Shown here piece after piece: positions 17,460 through 23,976 of a stretch of 64,000 nt of DNA. Made by a program: the position numbers and the translations under genes. This DNA comes from Elusimicrobia bacterium GWB2_63_22 (GTDB lineage: Bacteria > Elusimicrobiota > Elusimicrobia > Elusimicrobiales > UBA9959): positions 23,276 through 87,275 of the forward strand of contig MGUA01000037.1 of the NCBI GenBank assembly GCA_001799735.1, given 5' to 3'. Positions within the stretch are counted from its first letter, which is position 1; every line of letters begins with the position of its first letter. Under the pieces are notes generated by a model, which had not been told where the DNA came from, did no database searches, and worked only from the letters and a program-made list of their open reading frames with translations.

Positions 17460-17772
17460 TTATTAACACCTCCTGTGCGCGGCCGGCCGGTACCCCGGTC
17501 CGCCTTCGGCGTCCGTACTCCGCAGAAATTATTCCCCGCGCGCACTGCAACCGAATCGAGCTCATATCTATACAGGCTTTGTCCGCGCTCGCCAGTGGCT
17601 GCTGCCACTCGCGGCACGGGCCTGTTGCTGTTATCTATCTTAACTGACTCCGGTGGCACCGTAATTATAAAACACCGCCCCGGCGTCCGCTGCTGCGGCC
17701 GCCGCGGCGGTCTTTTCTGTTATTTATTTGTAGCCACCGGGAAAGGCGAAAACCGCGAAGAAAACAAGGAAA
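17460..17772. other. Intergenic stretch with Shine-Dalgarno but no clear gene
   Basis: Frames on both strands lack convincing protein features. On the minus strand a TATAAT-like box occurs near 17665. The AGGAGGTG at 17474-17467 belongs to the interrupted small gene downstream. Confidence 0.35.
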
Positions 17773-17823
17773 GGCCAGGGCGGTAGCGTCTTGCCGCGGG
17801 TGGCCGCCGCACCCGCCCTGGCC
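17773..17823 (-). terminator. Rho-independent terminator of the methyltransferase gene
   Basis: An 11-bp perfect stem (GGCCAGGGCGG, 17773-17783, with CCGCCCTGGCC, 17813-17823), followed on the minus strand by a T-rich tract. It begins 13 bases beyond the methyltransferase stop codon. Confidence 0.75.
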
Positions 17824-17835
17824 CGGTCTTACGAT

Positions 17836-18603
17836 TTACCGCCTCATCAGTGCGAACACGCCCCAGCCTAAGTATTCGCGCGTGTAAGCGGCGTAGCGCC
17901 CGGGTTCCGAGGTCAGTTTGAGCCGGACATCTTTCGCCAGCTCGTCGTCGGGATTGGCCTCGAGCCAGCGGCGCAGGGTGAGCCATTTAGCCGCCTCGTA
18001 CCTGTCCCAGCCGTCCTGGTCAGCCAGGACCATTTCTACCACGTCGCAGCCGAGGCGGCCGAAAGACGCGAGAAGTTCCGGAAGCGGGAGGAAGTCGGAG
18101 GTGGAGTGGGCAAGACATCCCTTGGCAACATCTTCCGTAGAAGGTAACTGCCTCCAGTAGGGCTCGCCGATGAGGATAATTCCACCAGTGCGCAGGCTCC
18201 GCGCCAGAAGTTCGGTAGTACCGGCGACTCCACCGGCGATCCAGGTGGCGCCGAGACAGGCCGCCACACCAACCTTCTCGTCAGAGACGTAGCCCGCGGC
18301 ATCGCCATGGATGAACTTTAACTTATCGGCCACACCGAGCTCTTTAGCGCGGAGTTTCGCCTGCCCGGTGAATAACTGGCTCATGTCGACACCGGTGCCC
18401 GTGATGCCGTGATCGCGGGCCCAGGTGCATAGCATCTCACCGGAACCGCTGCCGAGGTCGAGTACCCGGGTCCCCGATCCCAGACGCAGAGCCGCGCCGA
18501 GCGTGGCGAGCTTTTCGGGCGTGAACGGGTTGTGGATGCGGTGAGCGCTTTCAGAGATGTTGAAGATCCGTGGAATGTCCATTGTGGGAGTTTTCTTTTT
18601 CAT
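17836..18603 (-). CDS. Class I SAM-dependent methyltransferase, probably horizontally acquired
   Basis: A 255-residue methyltransferase. SAM-binding motif I is RVLDLGSGSGEMLC, the next acidic strand ends in GTGVDMS, motif II region is LKFIHGDAAGY, and a GGIILIGEPYW post-motif follows. As I recall, close relatives of this type are annotated as generic class I methyltransferases in unrelated bacteria, which would suit transfer; this needs a search. The ATG at 18603 is chosen because AAGGAAA precedes it; an alternative start is the ATG at 18582. It is preceded by hairpins and a 16-codon ORF that look like an attenuator, and followed by its own terminator. The substrate is unknown. Confidence 0.85.
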   Translation of the reverse strand: MKKKTPTMDIPRIFNISESAHRIHNPFTPEKLATLGAALRLGSGTRVLDLGSGSGEMLCTWARDHGITGTGVDMSQLFTGQAKLRAKELGVADKLKFIHGDAAGYVSDEKVGVAACLGATWIAGGVAGTTELLARSLRTGGIILIGEPYWRQLPSTEDVAKGCLAHSTSDFLPLPELLASFGRLGCDVVEMVLADQDGWDRYEAAKWLTLRRWLEANPDDELAKDVRLKLTSEPGRYAAYTREYLGWGVFALMRR

Positions 18604-18713
18604 ATTATTTCCTTGGTGTATAGGTGGTTGGCCGACAGGCGCGCGTAAAGCGCGCGGCCGCACGAGCTTATGCCCGTGCCGACAAGTGCCGGAGTCCTAA
18701 CAGTTGATCTGAG
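18604..18713 (-). promoter_or_regulatory. Structured mRNA leader with hairpins upstream of the methyltransferase
   Basis: On the minus strand the leader can form GCACG/CGTGC (about 18678-18659) and a strong nested hairpin, GGCCG-CGCGC with GCGCG-CGGCC (about 18659-18629). It ends shortly before the methyltransferase Shine-Dalgarno. In addition, GCCTCC near the end of the upstream 16-codon ORF is complementary to that ORF's own GGAGGC Shine-Dalgarno. Mutually exclusive pairings of this kind are usual in translational or transcriptional attenuators. Confidence 0.45.
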
Positions 18714-18764
18714 TTAAAAAGGAAAGGAGGCCCGGCAACCGCTGTTCATTACAATCTCCACCAT
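18714..18764 (-). CDS. Putative 16-residue leader peptide
   Basis: ATG at 18764 with a perfect AGGAGG (18776-18771) six bases upstream encodes MVEIVMNSGCRASFPF and stops at 18716-18714. A TATAAT box (18808-18803) lies 27 bases before the Shine-Dalgarno. The peptide is too short to be a typical protein, and its location before hairpins and a methyltransferase suggests a regulatory uORF. Expression is inferred only from the initiation signals. Confidence 0.5.
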   Translation of the reverse strand: MVEIVMNSGCRASFPF

Positions 18765-18802
18765 AGCAAGCCTCCTGTGTTCGGAAATATTACTGTACTG
18801 AT

Positions 18803-18808
18803 ATTATA
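18803..18808 (-). promoter_or_regulatory. -10 box (TATAAT) of the leader-peptide/methyltransferase unit
   Basis: A consensus TATAAT on the minus strand in a locally AT-rich stretch. The -35 region is poor (TAAAGA at 17-bp spacing). The roughly 100 bases upstream (to 18900) contain nothing else recognisable. Confidence 0.5.
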
Positions 18809-18978
18809 CACTATCGCTCCCCTCATCTTTAGGAAGGTTTTCACTTATATTGTTTACCAGCCTTAATGGATATTAATATTTTCGTGATTCATAAGAGTGG
18901 TAAAACAGGGCGGAAGCCGGGGAGAATCTGCCCGGAGGGCCGCCCAAACACCAGAGGCGCCAGGCGGCGGGACCCGGG

Positions 18979-19890
18979 TCAGTTCACCCAATCGCGAGGG
19001 ACGCGGCCCGATGCGGCGCCTACGGCTTGGCCCGATTCCACCTCGGCCAGCCGCACATTGAGCTCCAGCACGGCGCCGGGCAGCTGCACCATTGCGCCTA
19101 TCACCAGCAGGTCGGCTCCCAGCATGCTGCCGATGCGCTTGGCGGATTCGGGGTCTATGGCTCCGGCGTTCTGCAGCTTGAGCTCCGAGAGCACCCGCTC
19201 TATCTGGTCGCGCTCCACTACTTTAAGTTTTTTCAGGCGTATCAGCTCGTTGGTGAAGCGCCCGGCCACTATATTGCCGTCGGTGGAGCCGCGGCCGTCG
19301 GAATAGGAAAACCCGGCCACGGCTATGGTCTTACCCTCTCCGGCATAATCCTTCAGCAGCGCGGAGACCAGCGGGGCGTATTGTTCGGAGACGGCCGCGG
19401 CGCCGGCGGTTATGCCCAGCTTGGCTTTTATAGCGTCCTTTATGAGATCGGCCGCTACGGAGTGGCCGTTCTTCTCGGCCAGCGCGAGCGGAGTTCCCTC
19501 CTCGCTCTTGCCTTGCAGTTCGATCCAGTGTGATGGACCGGGATCGGGGTTCGCGCCCTTTTCAAGCAGGAATTGCACCATGCTCGTCCGGCCCATTCCG
19601 GCCGCGAGATGCAGCGGGGTGGCGCGGAGTCTGGTGCTGGCGTTAATATCGGCGCCGTGCTCTATCAGAAGCCTGGCGGCATCGACCGCGCCGAAGTAGG
19701 CCGCGATCTGAAGGGGCGTCTCGTGATTGTAAGATGCGCTGCTCACCCGCTCGTTAGGATCGGCGCCCTGCTTCAGCAGTTCCGCCATGCGGACGGTGTC
19801 ATTCTGACCCGCGGCACGGTAAAGGGCCGGCGCGCCGCAGGCCGCGGTAAAGGGCAATATCAAGAGAACCCCTATAACTCTTTTAATCAT
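18979..19890 (-). CDS. Lipoprotein with ankyrin repeats fused to a CsgG/FlgO-like domain
   Basis: A 303-residue protein with a lipoprotein signal peptide (ILPFTAAC). Residues about 22-155 form three to four ankyrin repeats (ETPLQIAAYFGAVDAARLLIEHGADIN, TPLHLAAGMGRTSMVQFLLEKGANP). The C-terminal part, about 185-300, resembles the CsgG/FlgO/LpoB-type fold: TIAVAGFSY, RFTNELIRLKKLKVVERDQIERVLSELKLQ, and AKRIGSMLGADLLVIGAM. Ankyrin repeats bind proteins; the CsgG-like part is linked to outer-membrane assemblies. The combination suggests an envelope scaffold. A GGAGGA Shine-Dalgarno precedes the ATG. Confidence 0.78.
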   Translation of the reverse strand: MIKRVIGVLLILPFTAACGAPALYRAAGQNDTVRMAELLKQGADPNERVSSASYNHETPLQIAAYFGAVDAARLLIEHGADINASTRLRATPLHLAAGMGRTSMVQFLLEKGANPDPGPSHWIELQGKSEEGTPLALAEKNGHSVAADLIKDAIKAKLGITAGAAAVSEQYAPLVSALLKDYAGEGKTIAVAGFSYSDGRGSTDGNIVAGRFTNELIRLKKLKVVERDQIERVLSELKLQNAGAIDPESAKRIGSMLGADLLVIGAMVQLPGAVLELNVRLAEVESGQAVGAASGRVPRDWVN

Positions 19891-19993
19891 TTTTCCTCCG
19901 GGAACGCGACAATGAAATATTATATAAAATGGCCCGCCGGAAGCCCTTTTCCTATCCCAAAAATGTGTAATTCAGACCAGTTGTGAAATAGTG

Positions 19994-20030
19994 AAAAAAA
20001 GCTGCCCGCTTATTTACTAAGTAGGGCAGC
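19994..20030 (-). terminator. Rho-independent terminator on the minus strand
   Basis: Stem GCTGCCC (20001-20007) with GGGCAGC (20024-20030) plus an inner CTTA/TAAG pairing, followed on the minus strand by T7. It lies beyond tRNA-His on that strand, about 430 bases away, and upstream of the ankyrin lipoprotein gene. Confidence 0.75.
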
Positions 20031-20068
20031 TAATTCTAGGCGTTAAATTTGGGGTCCCCGCTTTATCT

Positions 20069-20473
20069 GTGTCACCTTGGAATATTGAAATCGTATTGAA
20101 AACCTCCGGTAGAGTGAATACGTTTCTCGAAAAGTATGTGCGGCCCCTGTTAAATTCCACAAACTTTTCCTCGGTGGCATTTTCAAATTTAACAATTGCC
20201 TTGACTCTGCACTGCCAAGGAATGTATCACCTCTCCATTATCGAGGTGGATATGCCTTACTGGAAGAAGATGTATGTCGAGATGACGTCAGCCGAGCGGC
20301 GCGACCGGATTGTGGAAATTGTGACGAAGGCTTCCTTGCGGCTGCTGAAAAAGAAACAGGCAGAGGCGGCGGGGCATGGGACCGAGACTCCGTGGGAAAA
20401 ACTGCAAAAGTTCAACGCCGCGGCAGCCGCGGCGAGGGGCGAAAAAGCGTTTTTTGAAATTTGGGGTGGCTGA
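20069..20473 (+). CDS. Hypothetical protein (GTG start), ends inside tRNA-His
   Basis: A 134-residue frame. The N-terminal half is beta-like (SFSNLTIALTLHCQGMYHLSIIEVD style) and the C-terminal half is charged and helical (SAERRDRIVEIVTKASLRLLKKKQ). Codon choice in the 3' half is like that of neighbours; the 5' half is AT-richer. The GTG at 20069 is the first usable start after an in-frame stop at 20018-20020 and has no good Shine-Dalgarno. The stop codon lies within the 3' end of the oppositely oriented tRNA-His. Reality is uncertain. Confidence 0.4.
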   Translation: MSPWNIEIVLKTSGRVNTFLEKYVRPLLNSTNFSSVAFSNLTIALTLHCQGMYHLSIIEVDMPYWKKMYVEMTSAERRDRIVEIVTKASLRLLKKKQAEAAGHGTETPWEKLQKFNAAAAAARGEKAFFEIWGG

Positions 20474-20538
20474 CGGGATTTGAACCCGCGACCTCGCGTG
20501 CCACAGACGCGCGCTCTAACCAGCTGAGCTACAACCAC
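20462..20538 (-). tRNA. tRNA-His(GTG)
   Basis: On the minus strand the sequence folds into a full cloverleaf: acceptor GTGGTTG/CAGCCAC, D-arm with AGCTCAGCTGGTTAGAGC, anticodon loop CTGTGGC (anticodon GTG) and T-arm GGGTTCAAATCCC. A G at position -1 (base 20539) can pair with the discriminator C, a hallmark of tRNA-His. The 3' CCA (20464-20462) is encoded. Confidence 0.97.
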
Positions 20539-20605
20539 CGTGTAGGCATATTTTAGTTTTTTTGGGGTTGGAAAACAAATGTATAATTTGGGCGGGAGAG
20601 TCTAT

Positions 20606-22024
20606 ATGATCAGAAAACCTGCCGTGGCCGGTAAATTTTACGAGGGAGACGCCGCTAAGCTCAAGGCTGAAGTCGCCGCTTTTCTCAAGAGCGGGGCGGC
20701 CCCCGCCGGCAGGCTGACCGGTTTCCTGGCTCCCCATGCCGGCTACACTTACTCCGGAGCGGCGGCCGGGGCCGCCTTCGCCTGTCTTAAGAACGCGGAT
20801 ATCGACACCCTGGTGATACTGGCCACCGGCCACACCATGGCGCTGGATAAAGGCGCGCTGCCGGCGGAAGGTTCGTTCGAGACCCCGCTCGGCCTGGTGG
20901 AGATAGACACCCCCTTCTGTGCCGAGCTGCTTAAGGAGAAAAAACTTTTTGAGACCTCCCCCCGCGCCCACGCCGGCGAGCACGCCGTGGAGGTGCAGTT
21001 GCCTTTTCTGCAGGCGCTCAAAGGAGACAAGGTTAAGATAGTTCCCATCCTGTTCAACTCTTCCGACGAGGGACTGCTGCAGGAGGCCGGCCGCGCCATA
21101 GGCCGCGCCATGAAAGGCCGCCGTGCGCTGTTCTGCGTTTCCTCCGACCTCAGCCATTACCCGCCCGGCAAGATAGCGGAGCTTTCTGACCGCTCCGTGC
21201 TGCTGGCGCTGCGCCAGGCCATGCGCAACTCCAGCCCGGAGTACTTCGGCCTGGCCAACAGCCTGCTGCTCGCCAAGTCCTCCGCGCAGATGGATACTAC
21301 AGCCTGCGGCCAGGCCGCCATGACGGCGGGCGCCGCCGCCGCGCTGGAGCTGGGGGCCAACGATTTCGAGCTGGCCGTGTACACGCATTCCGGCAAGGTT
21401 TCCGGAGACGACAGCGCCGTGGTTGGCTACGGGGCCGGCTTCTTTACCGAGGTTTCCCCCAAGCCCGCTGGCGCGCTGGCGCTGGGCGCTCCCATGAAGA
21501 AAGAACTGCTGGCCCTGGCGCGCAGCAGCATAGCCGCCTGCCTTAAAGCCGGAAAGACGCCGGAGCAGGCTCTTAACGCCAGGCCTGAATTCAACCAGCC
21601 GGCGGCGGTCTTTGTTACGCTGAATATCGGCGGCCGGCTGCGGGGCTGCATAGGCAGCCTGGAACCGCGCGGCACGCTGGCCGACATGGTGGCGGCCTAC
21701 GCCGGGGCGGCGGCCTTCGAGGACCCGCGTTTTGCGCCGGTCACGGCGGCCGAGCTGGCCAAGATCACTATAGAGATTTCCGTGCTGTCGCCGCTGGAGC
21801 GGGTAGCCGGGCCTGAGGCGGTAAAGAAAGGGGTGCACGGCGTCTATGTCAGCGCCGGGCGGCGCTCCGGCACCTACCTGCCGCAGGTCTGGGAGCATTT
21901 CGACAGCCGGGAAGAGTTCCTCACTTCGCTCTGCCAAGAAAAAGCCGGCCTCTCGGCCGGCGCCTGGAAAGAAAAATCCACCGCGTTGTACATCTACACG
22001 GTGGATAATTTCTCCGAAGAGTAA
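20606..22024 (+). CDS. AmmeMemoRadiSam proteins B (MEMO) and A (AMMECR1) fused
   Basis: A 472-residue two-domain protein. Residues about 1-265 are a MEMO-type domain (APHAGYTYSG, HAGEHAVEVQLPFLQ, SSDLSHYP, TTACGQAAM) with histidine and cysteine residues at positions equivalent to the metal ligands of human MEMO1. Residues about 290-472 are an AMMECR1 domain (VFVTLNIGGRLRGCIGSLEPRGTL). These two families and a radical SAM protein make up the widely conserved but biochemically undefined AmmeMemoRadiSam system. The radical SAM member is not adjacent. The ATG at 20606 follows GGGAGAG and gives the usual MIRKPAVAGKFYE start. Confidence 0.92.
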   Translation: MIRKPAVAGKFYEGDAAKLKAEVAAFLKSGAAPAGRLTGFLAPHAGYTYSGAAAGAAFACLKNADIDTLVILATGHTMALDKGALPAEGSFETPLGLVEIDTPFCAELLKEKKLFETSPRAHAGEHAVEVQLPFLQALKGDKVKIVPILFNSSDEGLLQEAGRAIGRAMKGRRALFCVSSDLSHYPPGKIAELSDRSVLLALRQAMRNSSPEYFGLANSLLLAKSSAQMDTTACGQAAMTAGAAAALELGANDFELAVYTHSGKVSGDDSAVVGYGAGFFTEVSPKPAGALALGAPMKKELLALARSSIAACLKAGKTPEQALNARPEFNQPAAVFVTLNIGGRLRGCIGSLEPRGTLADMVAAYAGAAAFEDPRFAPVTAAELAKITIEISVLSPLERVAGPEAVKKGVHGVYVSAGRRSGTYLPQVWEHFDSREEFLTSLCQEKAGLSAGAWKEKSTALYIYTVDNFSEE

Positions 22025-22030
22025 ACCTGG

Positions 22031-22459
22031 TTAAAGGGTCTTCAGCAGGTAGAAGAAGCCGAAAGCCGCGGCTCCTACTGCCAGAGCCGCGCCGCCCGTG
22101 CCGATCATCAGGAAGGCGAGCAAGCCTATTATTATAGCCGAGAAGATCTGGCTAAAATTGTCTCCGACGAATTTCTTCACTTTTTCGCCCATGGTGGGCT
22201 CTTTTTTCTCGGGGGTGGCGGCGGCGGCTGCAGGGGCCGAGGCGGCCGGGATGGCGGCTTTAAGGTCTATGCCCTTCGTCTTGCCGGTGGTCAGGGCGGA
22301 TGTGTTGCTGACGCCGGCGGCCTGCATTGCCTGCACGGCGGCGGTGTCGTTGCCGGCCGCAGCTTTAAGCTGGTCAAGGGCTTCACCCGCGTAGGCGAAC
22401 CCCGTCGCCAGTATGAAGCTTCCCAGGATTATGAGGAAAACGGCTTTTGTGTTTTTCAT
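22031..22459 (-). CDS. Exported hypothetical protein with C-terminal membrane helix
   Basis: A 142-residue protein with an N-terminal signal or anchor (KAVFLIILGSFILATGFAYAG), an Ala-rich linker, and a C-terminal hydrophobic pair (FSQIFSAIIIGLLAFLMIGTGGAALAVGAAAFGFF). No family is recognised. Two ATGs compete: 22465 abuts the TATAAT box, and 22459 lies six bases from it, where transcription should start. I chose 22459 as a likely leaderless start. It converges with the MEMO/AMMECR1 gene with only six bases between stops. Confidence 0.65.
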   Translation of the reverse strand: MKNTKAVFLIILGSFILATGFAYAGEALDQLKAAAGNDTAAVQAMQAAGVSNTSALTTGKTKGIDLKAAIPAASAPAAAAATPEKKEPTMGEKVKKFVGDNFSQIFSAIIIGLLAFLMIGTGGAALAVGAAAFGFFYLLKTL

Positions 22460-22465
22460 ATCCAT

Positions 22466-22471
22466 ATTATA
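22466..22471 (-). promoter_or_regulatory. -10 box (TATAAT) directly before an ATG; probable leaderless start
   Basis: On the minus strand TATAAT touches one ATG (22465) and stands six bases before a second in-frame ATG (22459). There is no room for a Shine-Dalgarno site. Confidence 0.5.
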
Positions 22472-22497
22472 CGGATTGGGGCTGGTTTTTGAAAGGG

Positions 22498-22567
22498 CAA
22501 TCTTTCCTATATCGCCATAGGCCAAAGGACCTATGCCCCTAAAAGGGCATGGGCAGCCGGAAGATTG
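22498..22567. repeat. Imperfect inverted repeat with two internal hairpins
   Basis: Outer arms CAATCTT (22498-22504) and AAGATTG (22561-22567) plus CC/GG enclose CATAGG/CCTATG and GCCC/GGGC hairpins. It could fold as a three-way junction. No gene covers it. It could be a small MITE remnant or a structured RNA. Confidence 0.4.
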
Positions 22568-22623
22568 TATGGTGGACTTACTGCGGGGCTGGGAAAAACG
22601 GCGGCAGGAGGCGGAGATTGAGG

Positions 22624-22821
22624 TTAAAACAGCTTATCCTGCTCCGTTTTGTCCTTATCCGGCTTTTCCTTCCTTTTCCCCAGGTGTTTAACGGCATCCT
22701 CCGCCTCGGTTAGGCCGAGGCGGAAGATGTCCACTATCTGGTAGCCGTCTTCCCTAAGCTGCTGGAGTTTTACGTTGTCGTCTTCCGACAGAGAGATGAC
22801 TATCTGGTAGCGTGGTTTCAT
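22624..22821 (-). CDS. Small ribbon-helix-helix-like protein
   Basis: A 65-residue protein. The N-terminal strand QIVISLS and two following helices (DDNVKLQQLREDG, QIVDIFRLGLTEAEDAV) resemble a ribbon-helix-helix DNA-binding fold. The tail is lysine- and aspartate-rich. A GGAAGG Shine-Dalgarno precedes the ATG. It follows a 49-residue gene by three bases, and the shared promoter contains tandem repeats suited to such a dimeric repressor. Autoregulation is inferred. It could be an antitoxin, although the partner is not a recognised toxin. Confidence 0.6.
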   Translation of the reverse strand: MKPRYQIVISLSEDDNVKLQQLREDGYQIVDIFRLGLTEAEDAVKHLGKRKEKPDKDKTEQDKLF

Positions 22822-22824
22822 TGG

Positions 22825-22974
22825 TTACCTTCCTTTCCCGGTGTAGGCTAATGCTAATTTTATGCGGTCGGCGCGGGCTATGGTGGCGCCCATTTTACCG
22901 TCTTTGATCAGGCCGAGGGTTGCACACATCCAGACTTTGAACTCTTTCTGCAGCATGTACCGTTGAGTGTTCAT
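22825..22974 (-). CDS. Small protein of unknown function upstream of RHH-like gene
   Basis: A 49-residue protein, basic at its C-terminus (GKMGATIARADRIKLALAYTGKGR). The ATG at 22974 follows AGGAGG at ideal spacing; an upstream in-frame ATG at 23010 is before that site. It has its own full sigma-70 promoter and forms a two-gene unit with the RHH-like gene. No family is recognised. Confidence 0.55.
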   Translation of the reverse strand: MNTQRYMLQKEFKVWMCATLGLIKDGKMGATIARADRIKLALAYTGKGR

Positions 22975-23000
22975 ATCTCCTCCTTGCTTGCGACAAATAT

Positions 23001-23030
23001 AGTATAGCATAGGATAGCATAGTTTGTCAA
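23001..23030 (-). promoter_or_regulatory. Sigma-70 promoter with tandem 10-bp repeats (probable operator)
   Basis: On the minus strand TTGACA (23030-23025), an 18-base spacer and TATACT (23006-23001). Inside the spacer and -10 box the 9-mer ATAGCATAG (plus strand) occurs twice, at 23004-23012 and 23014-23022, one helical turn apart. Such tandem sites in a promoter are typical of ribbon-helix-helix repressor operators. Confidence 0.75.
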
Positions 23031-23148
23031 GGGGTAATTTTCCCCCCTCTGCATAAATGCTTGTAAAACATACACTTTTTTCTCCCCCTCCCTATGAAGG
23101 GATGTGTCCCTTCCAGCAAATTTGTCCGCAGACGGTAATTTAAATTGC

Positions 23149-23154
23149 TAGAAT
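23149..23154 (+). promoter_or_regulatory. -10 box (TAGAAT) of the folate operon; probable leaderless start
   Basis: TAGAAT lies six bases before the folP ATG at 23161. The gap, CTCCAC, holds no Shine-Dalgarno. Confidence 0.5.
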
Positions 23155-23160
23155 CTCCAC

Positions 23161-23976
23161 ATGAAGAGATTGCAATTCACGCCCGGCCGCACTCTGATTT
23201 GCGGTATCGTCAACGTTACTCCTGATTCTTTTTCGGACGGCGGCAAGTGGGATTCAACCCAGGCCGCGGTGGCCCACGCTCTTGAACTGGAGGCCCAGGG
23301 GGCAGATATGCTGGATATTGGCGGCGAATCCTCCCGCCCCGGCAGCGCCCCTGTCTCCCTTGAAGAAGAAGGAAGGCGGGTTATACCGGTGCTGGAGGCC
23401 CTGGCGGGCCGGGTTAAGTTGCCGGTTTCGGTGGATACCTGCAAGCCGGAGCTGGCCATAATGGCCGTAAAGGCCGGGGCGGACATAATTAACGATATAA
23501 CCGGTTTTACCGATCCTGCCATGCTGGCGGCAGTTGCCGCTACCGGTGCCGGCGCCATTGCCATGCATATGCAGGGCCAGCCGCGCACCATGCAGGCCGC
23601 GCCTATATATAAGGAAGTGGTGGGCGAGGTTAAAGCTTTCCTGGCGGCCAGGGCGGCGGCGCTGGCGAAAGCCGGCGTTAAGGACATAATGCTTGACCCC
23701 GGCATCGGCTTTGGCAAGACGCTGGAGCATAACCTGGCGCTGATAGCGCGGCTGGGCGAGCTCCGCGCCTTGGGCTACCCGGTGTTCCTCGGCGTATCCC
23801 GCAAAAAGTTCATCGGTACCCTGGCCGGCGGCGAGCCGCATGAAAGGCTTGCCGGCACCATAGCGGCCTGCGTGGCCGGGGCCGCCGCCGGCGCCGATAT
23901 AATACGGGTGCACGACGTGACAGACTGCCGCCGGGCCATGCTGGTGGCCGACGCCATAAGGGCCGCCGGTAGATGA
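23161..23976 (+). CDS. folP: Dihydropteroate synthase
   Basis: A 271-residue TIM-barrel enzyme condensing 4-aminobenzoate with hydroxymethyldihydropterin pyrophosphate in folate synthesis; it is the sulphonamide target. All family blocks are present: IVNVTPDSFSDGG, DIGGESSRPG, VSVDTCKPEL, IINDITG, DPGIGFGKT, GVSRKKFIG and IRVHDV. It overlaps the downstream folK-folC fusion by four bases (ATGA), so the two are coupled. The product of HPPK in the next gene is its substrate, and its own product feeds the FolC step. Confidence 0.96.
   Translation: MKRLQFTPGRTLICGIVNVTPDSFSDGGKWDSTQAAVAHALELEAQGADMLDIGGESSRPGSAPVSLEEEGRRVIPVLEALAGRVKLPVSVDTCKPELAIMAVKAGADIINDITGFTDPAMLAAVAATGAGAIAMHMQGQPRTMQAAPIYKEVVGEVKAFLAARAAALAKAGVKDIMLDPGIGFGKTLEHNLALIARLGELRALGYPVFLGVSRKKFIGTLAGGEPHERLAGTIAACVAGAAAGADIIRVHDVTDCRRAMLVADAIRAAGR

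Noticed and set aside
17089..17786. Plus-strand frames in the gene-poor patch
   Set aside because: Irregular composition, no Shine-Dalgarno, and overlap with the minus-strand initiation signals.
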